From Lunularia cruciata (taxonomy: Eukaryota; Streptophyta; Marchantiopsida; Lunulariales; Lunulariaceae), in assembly GCA_948567375.1 (NCBI GenBank), contig OX419762.1:45551034-45615033 (forward strand): a stretch of DNA of 64,000 nt. Direction: 5' to 3'. Under the pieces are notes generated by a model. That model ran no database searches and had not been told where the DNA came from. It worked only from the letters and a program-made list of their open reading frames with translations. The position numbers were made by a program, and so were the translations under genes. Positions 11,180 through 24,000 of this stretch are shown here, in pieces. Position 1 is the first letter of the stretch; each line of letters begins with the position of its first letter.

Positions 11180-12781
11180 AGCTAGAGGAGGTATAAATCA
11201 GCTAACATCTGCATACAAGTCCGCCTCGTGTCTACCCTCATTCGTTGGATTATTTGAAGATAAATAAACTATGCACATGTGTTTGCCTGTGAATGTGCAA
11301 TTATTTGGGTAGTTAAGTTTGAGACATTAGAAATGTCACTAGTGTAAAACTCTTTTTACTTCCATATGTAGTAACCACTAGAATTGTTTTACACATTGTG
11401 GGATAAATGAGTATGTTTTAGGTTGTGAGCAGTTTCAGAATTAACCTAGATTGAACGCCAGAGCAACCATCTTACAATCCATAAAGAAACGCATTTGTTA
11501 TATCTTGCTCCAGTCGGATTATTTTTGCGTTTGGAGAGGCACACATTTATTTTAATTTGTGTCCAGAAGGTTTCAATCTGAGCATTGTGTCAAGAATAGA
11601 GATGTGACAAGCATTATGGGGAAGGAGTGTTACCTATGCAGTTAAACTTGTCTTCTGATTATCTGATTATCGTAATACGGTCATATTACCTCTTGTGTTT
11701 TATCGCTAGGCTGAATATAGTTATGGATATATGTTCGGACTTTAAAACCAAACTAGGCTCGATGTGATCCGCAAATTTCGATGTTAGCATTCGTAGGCGC
11801 CTTCTCGATACTTGATGTACTCTTTTAAGCGGTCAGCTCTCTGAGCCGTGCAGTCAGGAGTTTCTTGAGAGGTGTTCAATAGAATTTGGTATAGACAACG
11901 AAGTTGTGATACGAGAACGTAGATGACAGTTCTTTAAGATATATACGAGTTGTTTTCGATCTCCGTCGGGATACTGTAAGCGACGCATCGCAGCATTTGA
12001 TGGCCTGGGTCAGAAATGGGCCGTAGTTTTGACGGAATAAAAATGTCCTAAAGCCTGACACATTTCGTCAATGTCGGTAATTTCCGGACCCACCATGTCT
12101 TTTAAGGCATCGATTGCGAATCAGTTCGTTTTGGGTTAAAATCGAGGACAACTATGCAGCTGCAATGGCGATCTCATCGTCTGTACTGTCTTTCCGGACA
12201 ACATCTGAAAAGAGCACTGTGCTCAAATGCTGCTTTCGACTGCAAATCCGTGTTGAAGCGTTACGTAGATCTAGGTGTTCTCAGACGCCAAAACAACTGT
12301 AGACGATGTAATGCCTAGTTGTTCGCGCTAGTGTAGATAACTTCAGCAGCGCACCAAAACGCAAGCGGAGGTACTAGAAATTGGAAAGACATCCAGAGCA
12401 ATTTCAAGCAAACTGATATAGTCTTCCTTGCGGAGCTCAGGATCTTGAACACATTAAGCATGTAAGTAGTAAGCTGCCAAAACTTGAGGAACAATCTGAT
12501 GGTTAGGACATTCTAGGTCGTGTTCAGTATGTAATAACCCGGCGCAATCACACCTGAGCTTGCACAAATATCTGGATTTGGGCCAACAACCTGTGAATCA
12601 GTTAGAGAGTTGCTTGGGATGCAAGTGAGCTCGGGAAGTAGGGACTAGGGTTATTGGAGGATTCTGCAGTTTTGAAGTGGTCAGAGCCGAGCATTCTATC
12701 GATGGCTTGTGGACAAAGCTGAGACAGACAAACGTGCTGACTCACAAGCCTTCGGAACCCCGAAGACGAAGATTGAAGTGA
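11176..12781. other. Spacer, no gene recognised
   Basis: Base composition rises towards equal AT and GC after about 11700. Short frames on both strands (up to about 60 codons) show no family resemblance. No tRNA or repeat was identified. Confidence 0.55.
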
Positions 12782-12896
12782 TTTGGGTCTCTCGTGTACT
12801 AATCCTATGCTTGTAGGTGACATTAGCTCCCTGTGATGAGGTCATAGGGAGCTAATGTCACCTACAAGCATAAGATTAGTACACGAGAGATCCAAA
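12782..12896. ncRNA. Near-perfect 51-bp hairpin, candidate small-RNA precursor or fold-back element
   Basis: Arms 12782-12832 and 12846-12896 are reverse complements except for one C-A mismatch (within AATCCTATG / CATAAGATT) and one G-U pair near the base. The 13-base loop contains a further ATGA-GG-TCAT pairing. A transcript from either strand would fold into a long duplex that plant Dicer-like enzymes could cut. The near-identity of the arms fits a young miRNA or siRNA locus, a small fold-back transposon, or a recent inverted duplication. No target-site duplication was found at the ends, and transcription is not shown. Confidence 0.4.
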
Positions 12897-15010
12897 GTCT
12901 TGTAAACTAAGCACACGACATCATGTCACAAACACCGGGATTGCGTGGAAAACCAACTGGCTAGGCAGCTGAGGTCGGGTCAAGCACCCATAGCTCGTGC
13001 TATCTGGCGCAAAGGTCGGACTATCCGACACATTGATGGGTCGGAGAATGAGGTGCAAACCACAACATTCCATGCAGTCATAGATTAATAGGCCCAACAT
13101 CCAAGCATCCATCTAAAAGCTTGATTAGTGATGTGGCCCCTAGATGACCACCCCCCAGTAGCCCTGATAAGCTATAGGTTTCAGCAGTCATGGACACGCT
13201 AAAACACAGGATTTTGAATTACGACACAGAAAGCTAAGGACCTAATAAAATTTGGGATAGAGACATAGGAAAGCTCACGGGCGTACAATCACCTGAAAGC
13301 ACAAAGAGGACGTAACGCTGCACATTGCTATGGGACAAGAGGACTTGATGAGTTGAAAGGCTTAAACCCGAGCATGCGAGAATACTAAATATACAACTTG
13401 TGGGCCAAAGCCTGACGACTTCGCAGCGTAAGGAATCTACATGTGGGCACTCATGACCTAATCTCGTCTCCGAAACATTGATCAAATTCGGAAGATTGCG
13501 GCAGAAACACTCGTTATGAAGAGCCCGAAATTCTCAAACTGAGCACACCTGAGAACATGATAGCTCCGGATTCTTAACCATAACCACACCTGGACCTGAA
13601 CAACACCTGAGGACTCGGTGGGGGCTTGTACTGGGGCTACGTAAGCTGAGGGCCTAAGTGCCGACCAACGTTTTACTTTTATGCAATCCCAGCCTATGGG
13701 ATTCACCTGAGGGTGGTAAATTTTGTGTACTGTTAAGAAAAACTACCGTTTTCTATATATATTTTGCTAATCACGGCAGTGATCAATTATTATGTCAAAA
13801 TATCATTTATTTATTTGACAATTCTGAAAACTTAAGATACAGAAAATAGATTACTTTATATTAAAATGTTTTAGATCCTGACAAGTACGTACAGTCGTCC
13901 ACCACAAACGAAACTATAAGATAAACAAATAGAGCACTAGTGAGCAAAGGCCGTTTCAAACAGGAGAAGATTTTTGACAGTGCGACGTCTGCACACATGA
14001 GGCTTGCTTAACGTCCTATCCCTCCTGGGAATGTAGGCTTCTTATCGTCTCGTTTATTCTTTGCGTTTTGGATCACTTTAACAGCGAATCTCCATTGAGA
14101 CTTAACGTTTATTTGTCTTGTATTCAGCTAATAGAGAGAGAGAGATGTATACGGCAACCAATTTTTTATCTCGTGGTAGCGGAATAATCCCGTGTGTTAC
14201 GGGTTCCTGAACCCCACCAAATGAGTGCAAATCCGTCACGATCACAATTGCCATGGATAAAGTTCTCGTGTGTAAAGAAAATGAGAGACATGTCTTTCTG
14301 CTAACAGTAAAGAATATAAGTAAGGAATAGGAGGCGATGATGCAATGTTTCAATCAAAGCAATCCGTGTCACTTATGTTAAACATGTCTCGCTCGTAACA
14401 TGGGACTTTCAGAGAAGGACCGAGGACCTGAATCACCTGATGTTCCAAAGATACAGGACACCAGAACTATCAATTAGCAAATGCAGCGTACATTAAAGAG
14501 ACATGTAAGTTCCAAATGCGCCTGATCCGCGGATCCGCCGCAGGGGGTATTCGGCTATCATGGCTACTAAGTCTTACAGATCAATAGGTGTATCTGCAAT
14601 AATCCTTGGTGTCCTCGAGTTCCTCATTGCCACATCCATGATGTTCAAAGTTACATGAACATCTTGAGACGTAGTATACGTGTATATCCTTGTTGTACCA
14701 GGCAGTCATTGTACCTCCCAGGGGAATAGATGATGCTCGAGTTATAGAAGCATGAAGAGCCCGTAGAATGTCCTCCATGTGCCGACATATTTGCCCTCAT
14801 GAACCAACACTCCAAAGCCTGGAAACGAAATATCTGCGCACGTCGTATACTGTACTTGAGCCATTTGGTTTGAGAAGACCGCGCATGACATTGTAGAATT
14901 TGAGCTGTTTAGGACGTGCGTTCACTTTTAGGTTCAAACATGGCCCGATCTTCGACTTCATGAAGTTCCCCATAATGCTTCAAGGTGAGACTAAAAGCTA
15001 ATTAAGGACA
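12897..15010. other. Spacer, no gene recognised
   Basis: Mixed composition with short frames on both strands, none resembling a known protein. A short GA run lies near 14130-14146. No RNA gene was found. Confidence 0.55.
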
Positions 15011-15013
15011 TAA

Positions 15014-15102
15014 TTTTAGTGTTTCTTACTGTGAAATTCACAAGAATGAGAAATTGTTTAATCTTAGTGTTTCTTATAGTGAAATTCATAAGAATGAGAA
15101 AA
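15014..15102. repeat. Two-copy tandem repeat at the 3' end of a LINE copy
   Basis: About 40 bp at 15014-15053 (TTTAGTGTTTCTTACTGTG...) is repeated at 15063-15102 with few changes. The second copy runs straight into the 3' tail of the minus-strand LINE copy. Each unit also holds a small inverted repeat (TTCTTAT ... ATAAGAA in the second). Confidence 0.75.
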
Positions 15103-17600
15103 GGCGACCCCAATGTAGAACATCAAGCCATACAAGGGAGAGACAAAAGAGGTAAAATGGGGCTAGACCCCAATAGTATTGATATGAAAAATCTACCCCG
15201 TCGCACCTAAGATGTCCAAGCTATGCAAGTCATAAGGTCTACAACCTGTTGGAGCATTCCAAAAGACATCACCTAGTGTGGTTGCTCTCCTATGGATTGC
15301 ATCAACCATTGTTTTCTATAAAGCAATGGACATATGTTGTCTAAAATATACTATAAAGTATGAGAGTGAGAGTGATATCCTTGACATCTAATATGATAAT
15401 CTCTCATGCACTCTTTGACAAATGTGTTGAATGTTGTGTCCATCACTCCATATAACTCCAAGGCTAGAGGAACAAGGAGGTGACCTTGCTGCATACCCCT
15501 ATTTTTGGAGACCTTGCATGCTACTGCTCCACTTGCCGCCCATCCAAGGGATGAATAATCACTCCCTCCAAAATTGCATCATGCGTAGGGTCCATAACCA
15601 CAACATCCACCATGATCACCTGATCATCTCAGAGCAAGTATAAGTATGCCTTGACACGTGTCATTTGCAAAGTATACAAATGCTCCTTCCAAGCAAAGTA
15701 TCCTCTCTCTTGTGCCATAGCAAACACTATATCCCTGATTGCATTATGAGTAGCTATCCTATATCCTTAAAAAAGGACACAGTGTAGTATGTACCATTGT
15801 TACATCAAGTCTAGAACTACACTCACAAGTGACTAAGGAAGATGTAGATAGGTGGACAAAACCTAAGTAAAATCTCATTATTGTAGAGAAAGTAGTTGGT
15901 GCAAGTTAGAATGCTCTAATGCATGATCCAAGCTCTTGGATTCTAAAAAGCTAGGATCCAAGAGCTTGCACCCTTGCAAGAGCAAGAGCAAAGATGTGCT
16001 CTAGTGGCTCAAGGAATGGATGAGACAACTAAGAGAGAATGTAATGTATGCTAGCTCTATTGCTCTATCAAGGAAGACTACAAACCTCTTGTCCAATTTG
16101 ATGATAGTGAAGCAAAGGATGGAAGGTCCTCCCATTCCCATGGGAATAGACCATCTCTTGTTTGCTATAATAACATCTGGAGAGAATGGTATCCCTCTTC
16201 CTCCTTGGACAAATATATCTCTAAAATTGGCTTATTCACAACCACAAAATATGAGGAAAGTAGAGGTGCCGAGAGAATCTAATTACCCCAAAATGCTATA
16301 GATAATAGGCCTACCCTTCCACATGAAATCAGTATATAGATATCTATACATGCCAAATCCCTTGTCACACACTTGAATATCCTTGGTCCAATGATATCAC
16401 CAAAGACTCCCATAATCCTCAAATCAAAAGTTCTTAGATGTGATAGGAAAGTCAAGGAAGAGGGAAGCATGTGGAGAAGGTAAATCAATCAACGGGCAAT
16501 ACTAGAGGAGAGTATACCAAATGCCACCTGCGGATCTCCTAGTAGAGGAAGGTAATCAACATGGAGAATGTCCTCTACAAGGGAAACATTTAAGAAGCAT
16601 ATGATAAAATCCTTGGATCTTATTGGCAATCCAAGATTATGTAGTACATCTTAAGATGTAACACACCCCTTTGGAAGCTCAAGGTGGAGATGGATACTTG
16701 AAGGGGGCCACACTAAGCATTTTGACAACTTGAATCTCAAGCCTACAAGATGTAGCTCAATAGTCAAGTGATCAAAGGCATGTCTAATCTGATCTATGGA
16801 GCCCACAATGTTTATCGTCTACCAAGGAGAGAACTACACAACTTGGCATGGCCAAAGCAGTAGATAAGAGAGCTCTGAAGTGAGCCATGGCAAACAAAGA
16901 TCCCTTTAATGAATCTCCCTATCGTGCACCAACAATTGACTCCAAGACAATGATTCCTTCTTGTGACCAACCATGCTGGTAGTAAAGGGAAGCAGGAGAG
17001 CCATAGAACAACCACACAAAAAGGAATGAGACTCGCCAAGGATCCACCAACCTCCCTAAGCTCTCTAAAGATGGATGCCTAAGAGATGCTATTAAAAGAG
17101 TTATCAACATCCACTTTTATGATGATACACTCCCCATGGATATTTGGGAGTACCATGATGCCTAAGGATATAGCCTCACAACCTCTAGGTGTAACCATTT
17201 CAAATTGATATGGACTGAGGTGCTCTTAGGGAGGGACAATGGTGCGGCTAACCTAGCGCAATAAGATCTCTCCAATAGCAATCAGTCTAATGCCCCTAGT
17301 GTCCTTATCCATCACAAGAAGTAGACGAGGTACTAACACCCGACTAATAGACGTAGGAATATCTTCCCTCACTACTACCACAACCACTTGAAATAGCTCA
17401 ATAAATCCACTAGAAGAATCATATGCTTGAAAGTAATCTCTAAGATGCTCATATACCATCCTTGACAAGCCTCTTGAGGAGAGGTAAGGAGTAGTGCACA
17501 ACGCTTATGCAAAATGTGACCTATCAAGACATAAAAACTACTCAGGCTGATAATCTAATATCTCTAATGGTACTCACTCTCCTACCATAAGATGTTTTGA
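15099..17600 (-). mobile_element. LINE copy 1 (REL-type non-LTR retrotransposon), degraded
   Basis: Reads right to left. From about 17600 it aligns with the plus-strand copy at 27.1-29.9 kb: SLSRMVYEHLRD.F near 17450, the RT finger block MDKDTRGIRLIAIGEI near 17270-17320, and the catalytic region near 16800 read as LVDDKH (A-D-D-T-H in the other copy). The C-terminal endonuclease region lies at about 15640-15440. The 3' tail at about 15170-15100 keeps GGGGTCTAGCCCCA-like and GGTCGCC blocks. Many stops and shifts make it non-functional. An extra fold-back repeat lies at 15930-15967. Plus-strand ORFs here are shadows. Confidence 0.8.
15930..15967. repeat. 15-bp fold-back repeat inside LINE copy 1
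   Basis: Arms 15930-15944 and 15953-15967 are reverse complements with one mismatch, with 8 bases between them. Other copies have a single GCAAGCTCTTGGATTCTAGC here, so the second arm is an added inverted copy, as at 6398-6450. Confidence 0.8.
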
Positions 17601-17875
17601 GCCTTGCCGGATAAAGCGTCAATGACACACTAGGCATAGAGTATCCCGTGCCCAAAGCGGCTTGGGATATTGGAGTATCCTATAAGCAAGTGCTGGCGGT
17701 GTTCATTCTACTCCACAAACTGTCCATTCAAATGTTATTACTATGGTAGTAGAGGAATACATGTCCACAGTATTCACCAGCACTTTAAACACCGTACTTT
17801 AGCAAGTTTACTTTGTACATCTTGAATGCTCCCAGGTCCACAATTTGAGACATACAGTATTTGAGTAAGTCCACT
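17601..17875. other. Spacer between two LINE insertions
   Basis: No gene seen. A minus-strand frame over 17774-17983 overlaps the short LINE insertion and is not considered coding. Confidence 0.5.
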
Positions 17876-18124
17876 TACTCTAGAGAAGGAAGTGTGATGC
17901 ACACACATTAGGTGATGCTTCTTTGGATGCTCCACTTGTTTGTAGATCACACAACTTGCATAGCTATGATATCTTAGGTGCAATAAGGCAAACTTCTCAT
18001 ATGGAATCTATTGGGGCTTAGCACCAGTGAACCTTTTTCATCTCTCCCTTGTATGGCTTGATGGGGTCTTCCCATCCTTCGTCTTTTCTACGGGGTCGTC
18101 CTACTCATACTCTAGAGAAGGAAG
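17876..18124 (+). mobile_element. 5'-truncated LINE insertion of 215 bp with 17-bp target-site duplication
   Basis: TACTCTAGAGAAGGAAG occurs at 17876-17892 and again, identically, at 18108-18124. Between them, 17893-18107 matches only the extreme 3' end of the LINE family: GTGATGCTTCTTTGGATG, GGGGCTTAGCACC, CTCTCCCTTGTATGGC, GATGGGGTCTTCCCATCC and GGGTCGTCC. There is no poly(A). This is the expected product of target-primed reverse transcription that stopped early, and it defines the 3' end of the element. Confidence 0.9.
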
Positions 18125-19990
18125 GGTCGTACTACATAAGTACTCTAAGGTATTGCACAGACTGGCATCTCCACGTTTATCAGGCAAACAATGTGTTTAG
18201 GGTAGCCAACCTGACAAGATTGAACTGGATAGACTAGTCCCCGGTCTCCACGGCGGAAGAATTCTCTCCCTTCCGTTGCAGGATTGCCTGTTCGATCCAA
18301 CTGCAAACTCGGCTTTATAACTCGATAAACATGTAGGAGGATATTTCGCTGACAGCTAAATCCAATCCTGCTTTGCTTTGACTTGCGTCCACTCACCAGC
18401 TTAGGAAACGAAAGTTAATCAGCACCATTGCAGCTCGATTATGAGACTAAGTTTCATTAGTCTATAAATGATTTGTACACGGAGCTTGTCAGTTGGCCGT
18501 TACAGCATTCCTATGCTCAAACTAGCTACGAAGTGAAAGTTTTTATCCACGATCAAGCCACTGATAAGCACTAAGTATCTCAGGTGTTTAAGAGATTTTA
18601 AGTCTCGTTTCTGCATCAAATTTTCGAATGACAGGTACTTACTTAGTACTTTTCGTTTAGCAAACCGACATTTGTACGCAGTTACAACAATGAATAAACG
18701 CAGAGATATAATCATTCCTACTAGTGCTGGGCAACACATTCCCACGCTGATTCAAGTTCTAAGTATTCTATCCTCTGACATGAGCGTTAATTTTGACTCA
18801 GATTCCGATATACTGTTCACAGATTCACACAAGATCTAGAATCATAGGATCATGGAAGCCATGGCCATAGCATATCTTTCTTGCTGTGCTTGATCGTGCT
18901 ACTGTGAGATCTGTAAGATGGGGATGGGTCTAGCGAGCGGTGGGTGTCGGAGTTAATTTCATATGATTACTTTAATATGGACCTCACGCCCTCCAGCTCA
19001 CTGAAGCATACAGTAACCTCCTTGTGTGTAATATTCTGTACTCTGCTCACACTGGCGGTCGAAAATGATTCCAGAGTTAATCAGCTCCCGAGTCAATCAT
19101 GTCAAGCAATTCCTCCTGTGTCCACGTACACCTGAGATCAAAGTCTAAAGTATCTGTCAAGCTCGTGCACAAATGGGCTCAGTATTTTATACCATGCATG
19201 TGCTACAACATACGCCAAGCTTGTGCAGATGTCCACCTTGTTGGCTTAAGCCCCTGTTGTTCTACGATCGAATTCTAGATGGTCAAAGATCTGAACGAAT
19301 GGCCATGACCAGTGAAGCAAGCGACGGAACCTTTACGAGAAATGAGAAGCTCGCGAGACGAGTACTCGTCAGCACCGACACAGCTAAGGTATCTTCAGGA
19401 CGTGCCGCTAACACCGAAGATCTCATGTGCTGCTGAATAGTGGCTTACGGTACGAACATCACAACATGCACAGTCTTTGCTGAGTGCATTGAATGAATGT
19501 ACGTTGAGCATTTAGAAACAACAGTAACTGGAACATCGCTTTAAAGCAGTGGTGCAGATTCCAGTATGTGGTAGCTCCTCAAAGACTCGTGGAAAGTGCA
19601 TCCATGAATTGAGCTACTGATAAGATCGGGTAGAAGACGAACAGCTCAGATTCTATGATCTGATAAAGTTGGAGCTGAATCCGCTCATATATCCTTGTAA
19701 TTAGGATGTGAGAAGATAAACAAACTGTAGGGGTGTGACAGACGTACTACAGGCTCCTGACCTGCGTATACATATCAAGCCTTGCCGAGTCAAAGTCATA
19801 TGGAAAATCTGGGAAGGCACTATCTTGAATTGCTGGTGACAGAAAGAAGCATGGCAACAGCGAGCTAAAAGTTACTCCAAGATAGGGCAGAATTCCAACC
19901 TCCTGCATCTTCGTAGCTTCCCCCTCTTCGACTCTATATCTTCTGTTGTATATGGAACAGCACCAGAGACCTCTCATACACTTGTTATTA
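18125..19990. other. Spacer, no gene recognised
   Basis: Mixed composition. The frames at 18944-19135 and 19173-19436 (63 and 87 codons) have no recognisable domain or good splice context. No RNA gene was found. Confidence 0.5.
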
Positions 19991-20009
19991 GGATAGAGGC
20001 ACAGGCTCT

Positions 20010-20880
20010 CGGGTTTTCCGTGCCTCCATGAGAAACTTGCCAAGTCGGAGTCGGTCATGGTAAAAGGTACCCTGAACCGAGCTTTTGGCACGACTACAGG
20101 GCAGACCAAATTCTTCACTTTCGTGGAATCTGTGCTAATTTGTCCCTCAACAGATTACACTCTCAACAGTGCTAGCGTGCCCACAGGTACCAACCTAAAA
20201 TGCATAGATTTTACTCCGGTGCTCTAAGTGACAGCATCGACGTCTGAGACTAAAGCTTGTGATATCCCATACCATCATGAAGGAATTCGACAAGTCAAGA
20301 GGCAGAGGTCATGTGAAAACTTTCTGATATCAAGCTGTTCACAAAAGTTCAGTAACTGCGTCATCAATGAACAGCTCAGTGTCAATTTCATAAAGATGTC
20401 TGCGTCGTCCTCGCTCCACATCTTCGTACTTCTGGAAACAGTACTGCTGTACACGGTGAATCAATGTTGAACTGCCGACGGTCGAGAGAGAATTGGAAAC
20501 ATGCTAAACTCACTTTCAAGTATCCCATGGCATCATGGAGGAGCTGCCAAGCAGGAGGCAAAGGTCATGGAAGATAGTACCTGAGGTTGAGCTGTTGGCA
20601 CGAAAGCGTGCGAAGCAGCTATTAAAATACATCCAGTTCAGGCTCTAACATTCATGAGAGTAATGCTTTGCTCGCGCGCCACACTCTGGTCGTATAAATA
20701 GTCTTCTTGTACTTGATGTCATATCGTGAAGCTCTTTCCAGCAAACGGTAAGCTAGACATGCTTGATTCACTTGCACAGGTCTTCCATGCCAGCATAAAG
20801 TTTCACAACATACCTCAGTCAAACCCAAAATTCATGGAGATTAGAACCTGAGGCTGAGCTGCTCTCACGAGCGTACTTGA
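20010..20880 (+). repeat. Degenerate tandem repeat, about four units of roughly 260 bp
   Basis: A block of the form CATGG(A)...GCCAAG..GAGGC..AGGTCATG followed by (A)CCTGAGGTTGAGCTGTTGGCACGA recurs near 20015-20100, 20265-20350, 20520-20610 and 20790-20870. Starts are about 255-275 bp apart. Similarity is partial and includes flanking sequence (ACATGCT..A.TCACTT..CA before units three and four). A TATAAATA sits near 20694. Open frames across it do not keep one phase, so it looks non-coding. Confidence 0.5.
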
Positions 20881-23800
20881 ACTGGACAGCACTCTCGTCA
20901 AGATGATGGTTTTACTGCTCTCCTGGATCTTAGCTCGAGCTTTGGTTTCGTAACGGCAGAGTTGCCAATCTATAAAAGCTTTCAGTCTTGGCTCACTAAT
21001 GTGATTAATAAAGATCTACAGACTAGATACCAAAATCATGTCGAGTATCACCTATTGAGCTCCTCAAAACGACAATTCATGCTGCAACTCAAATGTAATT
21101 TGAACTGGAGTACTGTTGAGTTGAACATCTATCTGAAGCGGCAAAGGAGAATCTTAGTTTGCGGTTCTGAGGTCTTCCTTAAAACCAGAAAGATCTTGAT
21201 CTTCGGCTTGAAGAGCAACCAGTTTGGTTGGCTAATTTTGATAGTCCAATAACGCATGAAACTGATACTAAGCATCGACTAATCCTCTTTGGGCAGCGCG
21301 AGCACTTTTGGAGCACCAACGTTCCTGCACCTTCAAGCCATATTGATTACTCCGTAAGCCCGCTTTGCCCTGAAATAAATGTCACCTCAATCCTGAAGAA
21401 CTTTTCCTATTCAGTGCTAGTACATCCCAGGCACGTAAAGATGTACAGAATCTTGTGCACTGCCTATGTTTATTAATATACCGCAGGTTCTCATCTGCAT
21501 AAGCCTCTAGTTCACCGTTGCCTATAATAGCTCATGCTATCTAAGCTAACCTGACGTCCTTGATCAAGGAATCTTTGAGAAAGCCTAGGTAAGACATTAT
21601 AGCGCTCGTCATCTTATAGTGTAGGAGCAAATGATTTCAGATGTTCTAAGCCACTAGAAGGACATGAAAATTGGAGGGCAGAATCAAGACAGACCGTAAT
21701 GTAATTTCAAAGCCAGTGATTTTAAATTCGTGGACCAGGTAGCTTGCTACAATTGACCATGTCCAATGGGTGATTGCCTTAGTAGCTGCTACAGTGGTGA
21801 AGGCAAACTGCTCTTATGAGATATCTGTAGAACAAAATTAACTGGTCGTCACTCACTATCTTTTATAGGCCATCATCCGGGGAGGAATAATAACAGCGTG
21901 AATGGCTTGCAAATGTTTCAAGAGTCTTTGCAGATTCATGTACATATCCGGCCACCTTCGATATTGCAAAGCGTGCCGTTACTATTTTGGAAGGAATGGA
22001 GGAAAACATGGAAAATACTATAGTACCATCGTTACTCTAAGACGGGAAACCTCCAGGGACCATTCCGGAAACAGAGCCCTCTCATGTGTTCCTTCACATC
22101 GAGAGTTTAATTTGGCTTCTCTATATAGATGCCATCTTCCAGCAAAATCACTTCTCCGTTTCTAAGACACCGGCCTGCCATCATTATGCGTCCCCCTAAG
22201 TTGATGAGATAGCCTGAGTTTTAATACAAAAGCATATGGTTTAGCCACAAGACACAAATTGAATAGAGACCAGCTAGCATGCCAGGAAGTTCAATCAGAC
22301 ATATCACTGACTAAACTGTATTGCTCGTGATCAACTTGCAAACCCTAGACGGCTTTGTTACTTGTCTTGACATGATACAGGAGCCCTTAGGAACCGTCCT
22401 TATCCCTTCCCCACACTGAACTCAGTTCAAATGACTGTTTCCTTTCTAGAACGAACGAATGACACTAGAGAGTGCTCTGTTTCCAGGATTCTCCATTTGT
22501 CTGTGGGAAGGAGTTCCATACTAAGGAGAGGATTGTTCAGCGGTTGACAATCTATGGGCACCACACCGTAGGATCGCGCAGAAAAGGGAGCTGTGAGGGA
22601 GTATTTATCATTCATTTATCATTTAATCTTCTGTTTACCAAACTCAAAAAATGCAGCAGGAGGAAGTAGAGAGATTGAAGAAGTGAAAGCTCGAGGTACT
22701 CTCATCGTTTGCAGAGCTGACATGGCTCCCAAGGTTGACGTAACATGTCGATCGGACTGTCAGCTGTTACAGACATCATAAAGTGCTGCTATGGAAGATC
22801 ACATGTGGGAAACATCGTGAACCCAATCACGCGTCAAGGCGGTCCAATGAAGGGAAGGAAACCTGGTTTGACAAACTCCATGCTCATCAGTACATCACAA
22901 AACTTTCACACCGAAGTGAAAGCGAGAGTGAGTAACTCTGACCGGCCTAGCATGATGTGTATGCTCCAGCTCCTGAAAATACTGAGACAAAATTGACGCA
23001 TTAGTGCACTGTTACGTACCAGTTACCTGTTCCACTTTGACGGCCGAAAAAGTGAGGATCAGGATAGTGAATGAGATAAGATTTTGCAGTGTAAGTTGGT
23101 GATCTACATTATGTTACGTCCTTATTAGACAGTGCACAGCGAAATTAGCATGGTGATCTTGAGCTTAAAGTTATAACACTTTGAATAAGTCTGTTACCGA
23201 AATCTAAGCTTAACTCTTGTGCAGCAGTATTTAAGGCAAGAATAAAGAAAGTAGCACTTCCTAATCATAAGTTCATAACATGATGGTTGTCTCTTCTTTC
23301 TTCTCATGCCACCAAATTCCTTTGCTATAGTCACAATTTTGTTTTTCTCCCTCTCTCACAGACACGTACATTGGTCTTTGAATCAGCGTTGGACCTTTTG
23401 ATTTGTCTTTTGAGCTCACATAGAGCGCATAATTACATGTAAGAGACTTAAGCGATACAATTAGCGTATTAGCCCAACCAAGATGTGATATGCAAAGGAA
23501 GTTTGGAGTTTATATTATTACATTTCGTTTGCATGTGATAATGATGTCGATTTTCCTCAGTGAAGTTGTATTGCCTCAAGGATTCATGGTGAATCCACGT
23601 ATTTTATTGAAGAGGACGAGCTGAATCTTAAGTAATTAAGCCACTGCTTCAGCTAGCTAAGCTGCCCAGAATCTTTCAATCACACAAAGACGAGTTTCCA
23701 CTTTAGACCTTCAGTCCAGTTCACATTAACACTTTAGCAAATGTGATCCAATTAGATTTGAAGTTATAACGAAATGAGAGGTCGAATCAATACCTCCTTA

Positions 23801-24000
23801 CGCTGGATGACAGTGAACTAATCTTCAGCTGCTATATTGATCCAGAACGAATCAGATTGGTATGTGCAAGTTTTTGTAGTCGAATTTCCTGATTCAAACG
23901 TCTAGAACTAAACTTCAATGAAAAAGGTGGAAGAACGCGGCTTTTCTCGATGACAAAAGAATTACCAAAAAGTTTCCTCATAATAGACCATGCCAGCTAA
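20881..24000. other. Spacer, no gene recognised
   Basis: Short ORFs only (up to 96 codons at 20962-21252). None resembles a family I know or shows matching splice sites. Composition is fairly even up to about 23300 and becomes AT-richer after that. Confidence 0.5.

Noticed and set aside
15431-16301. Plus-strand ORFs of 70 and 93 codons
   Set aside because: Antisense shadows of LINE copy 1, whose coding direction is minus.
18230-18310. Possible tRNA because of TTCGATCC near 18291
   Set aside because: No acceptor, D or anticodon arm could be paired around it; only a short TTGCAG / CTGCAA stem exists.
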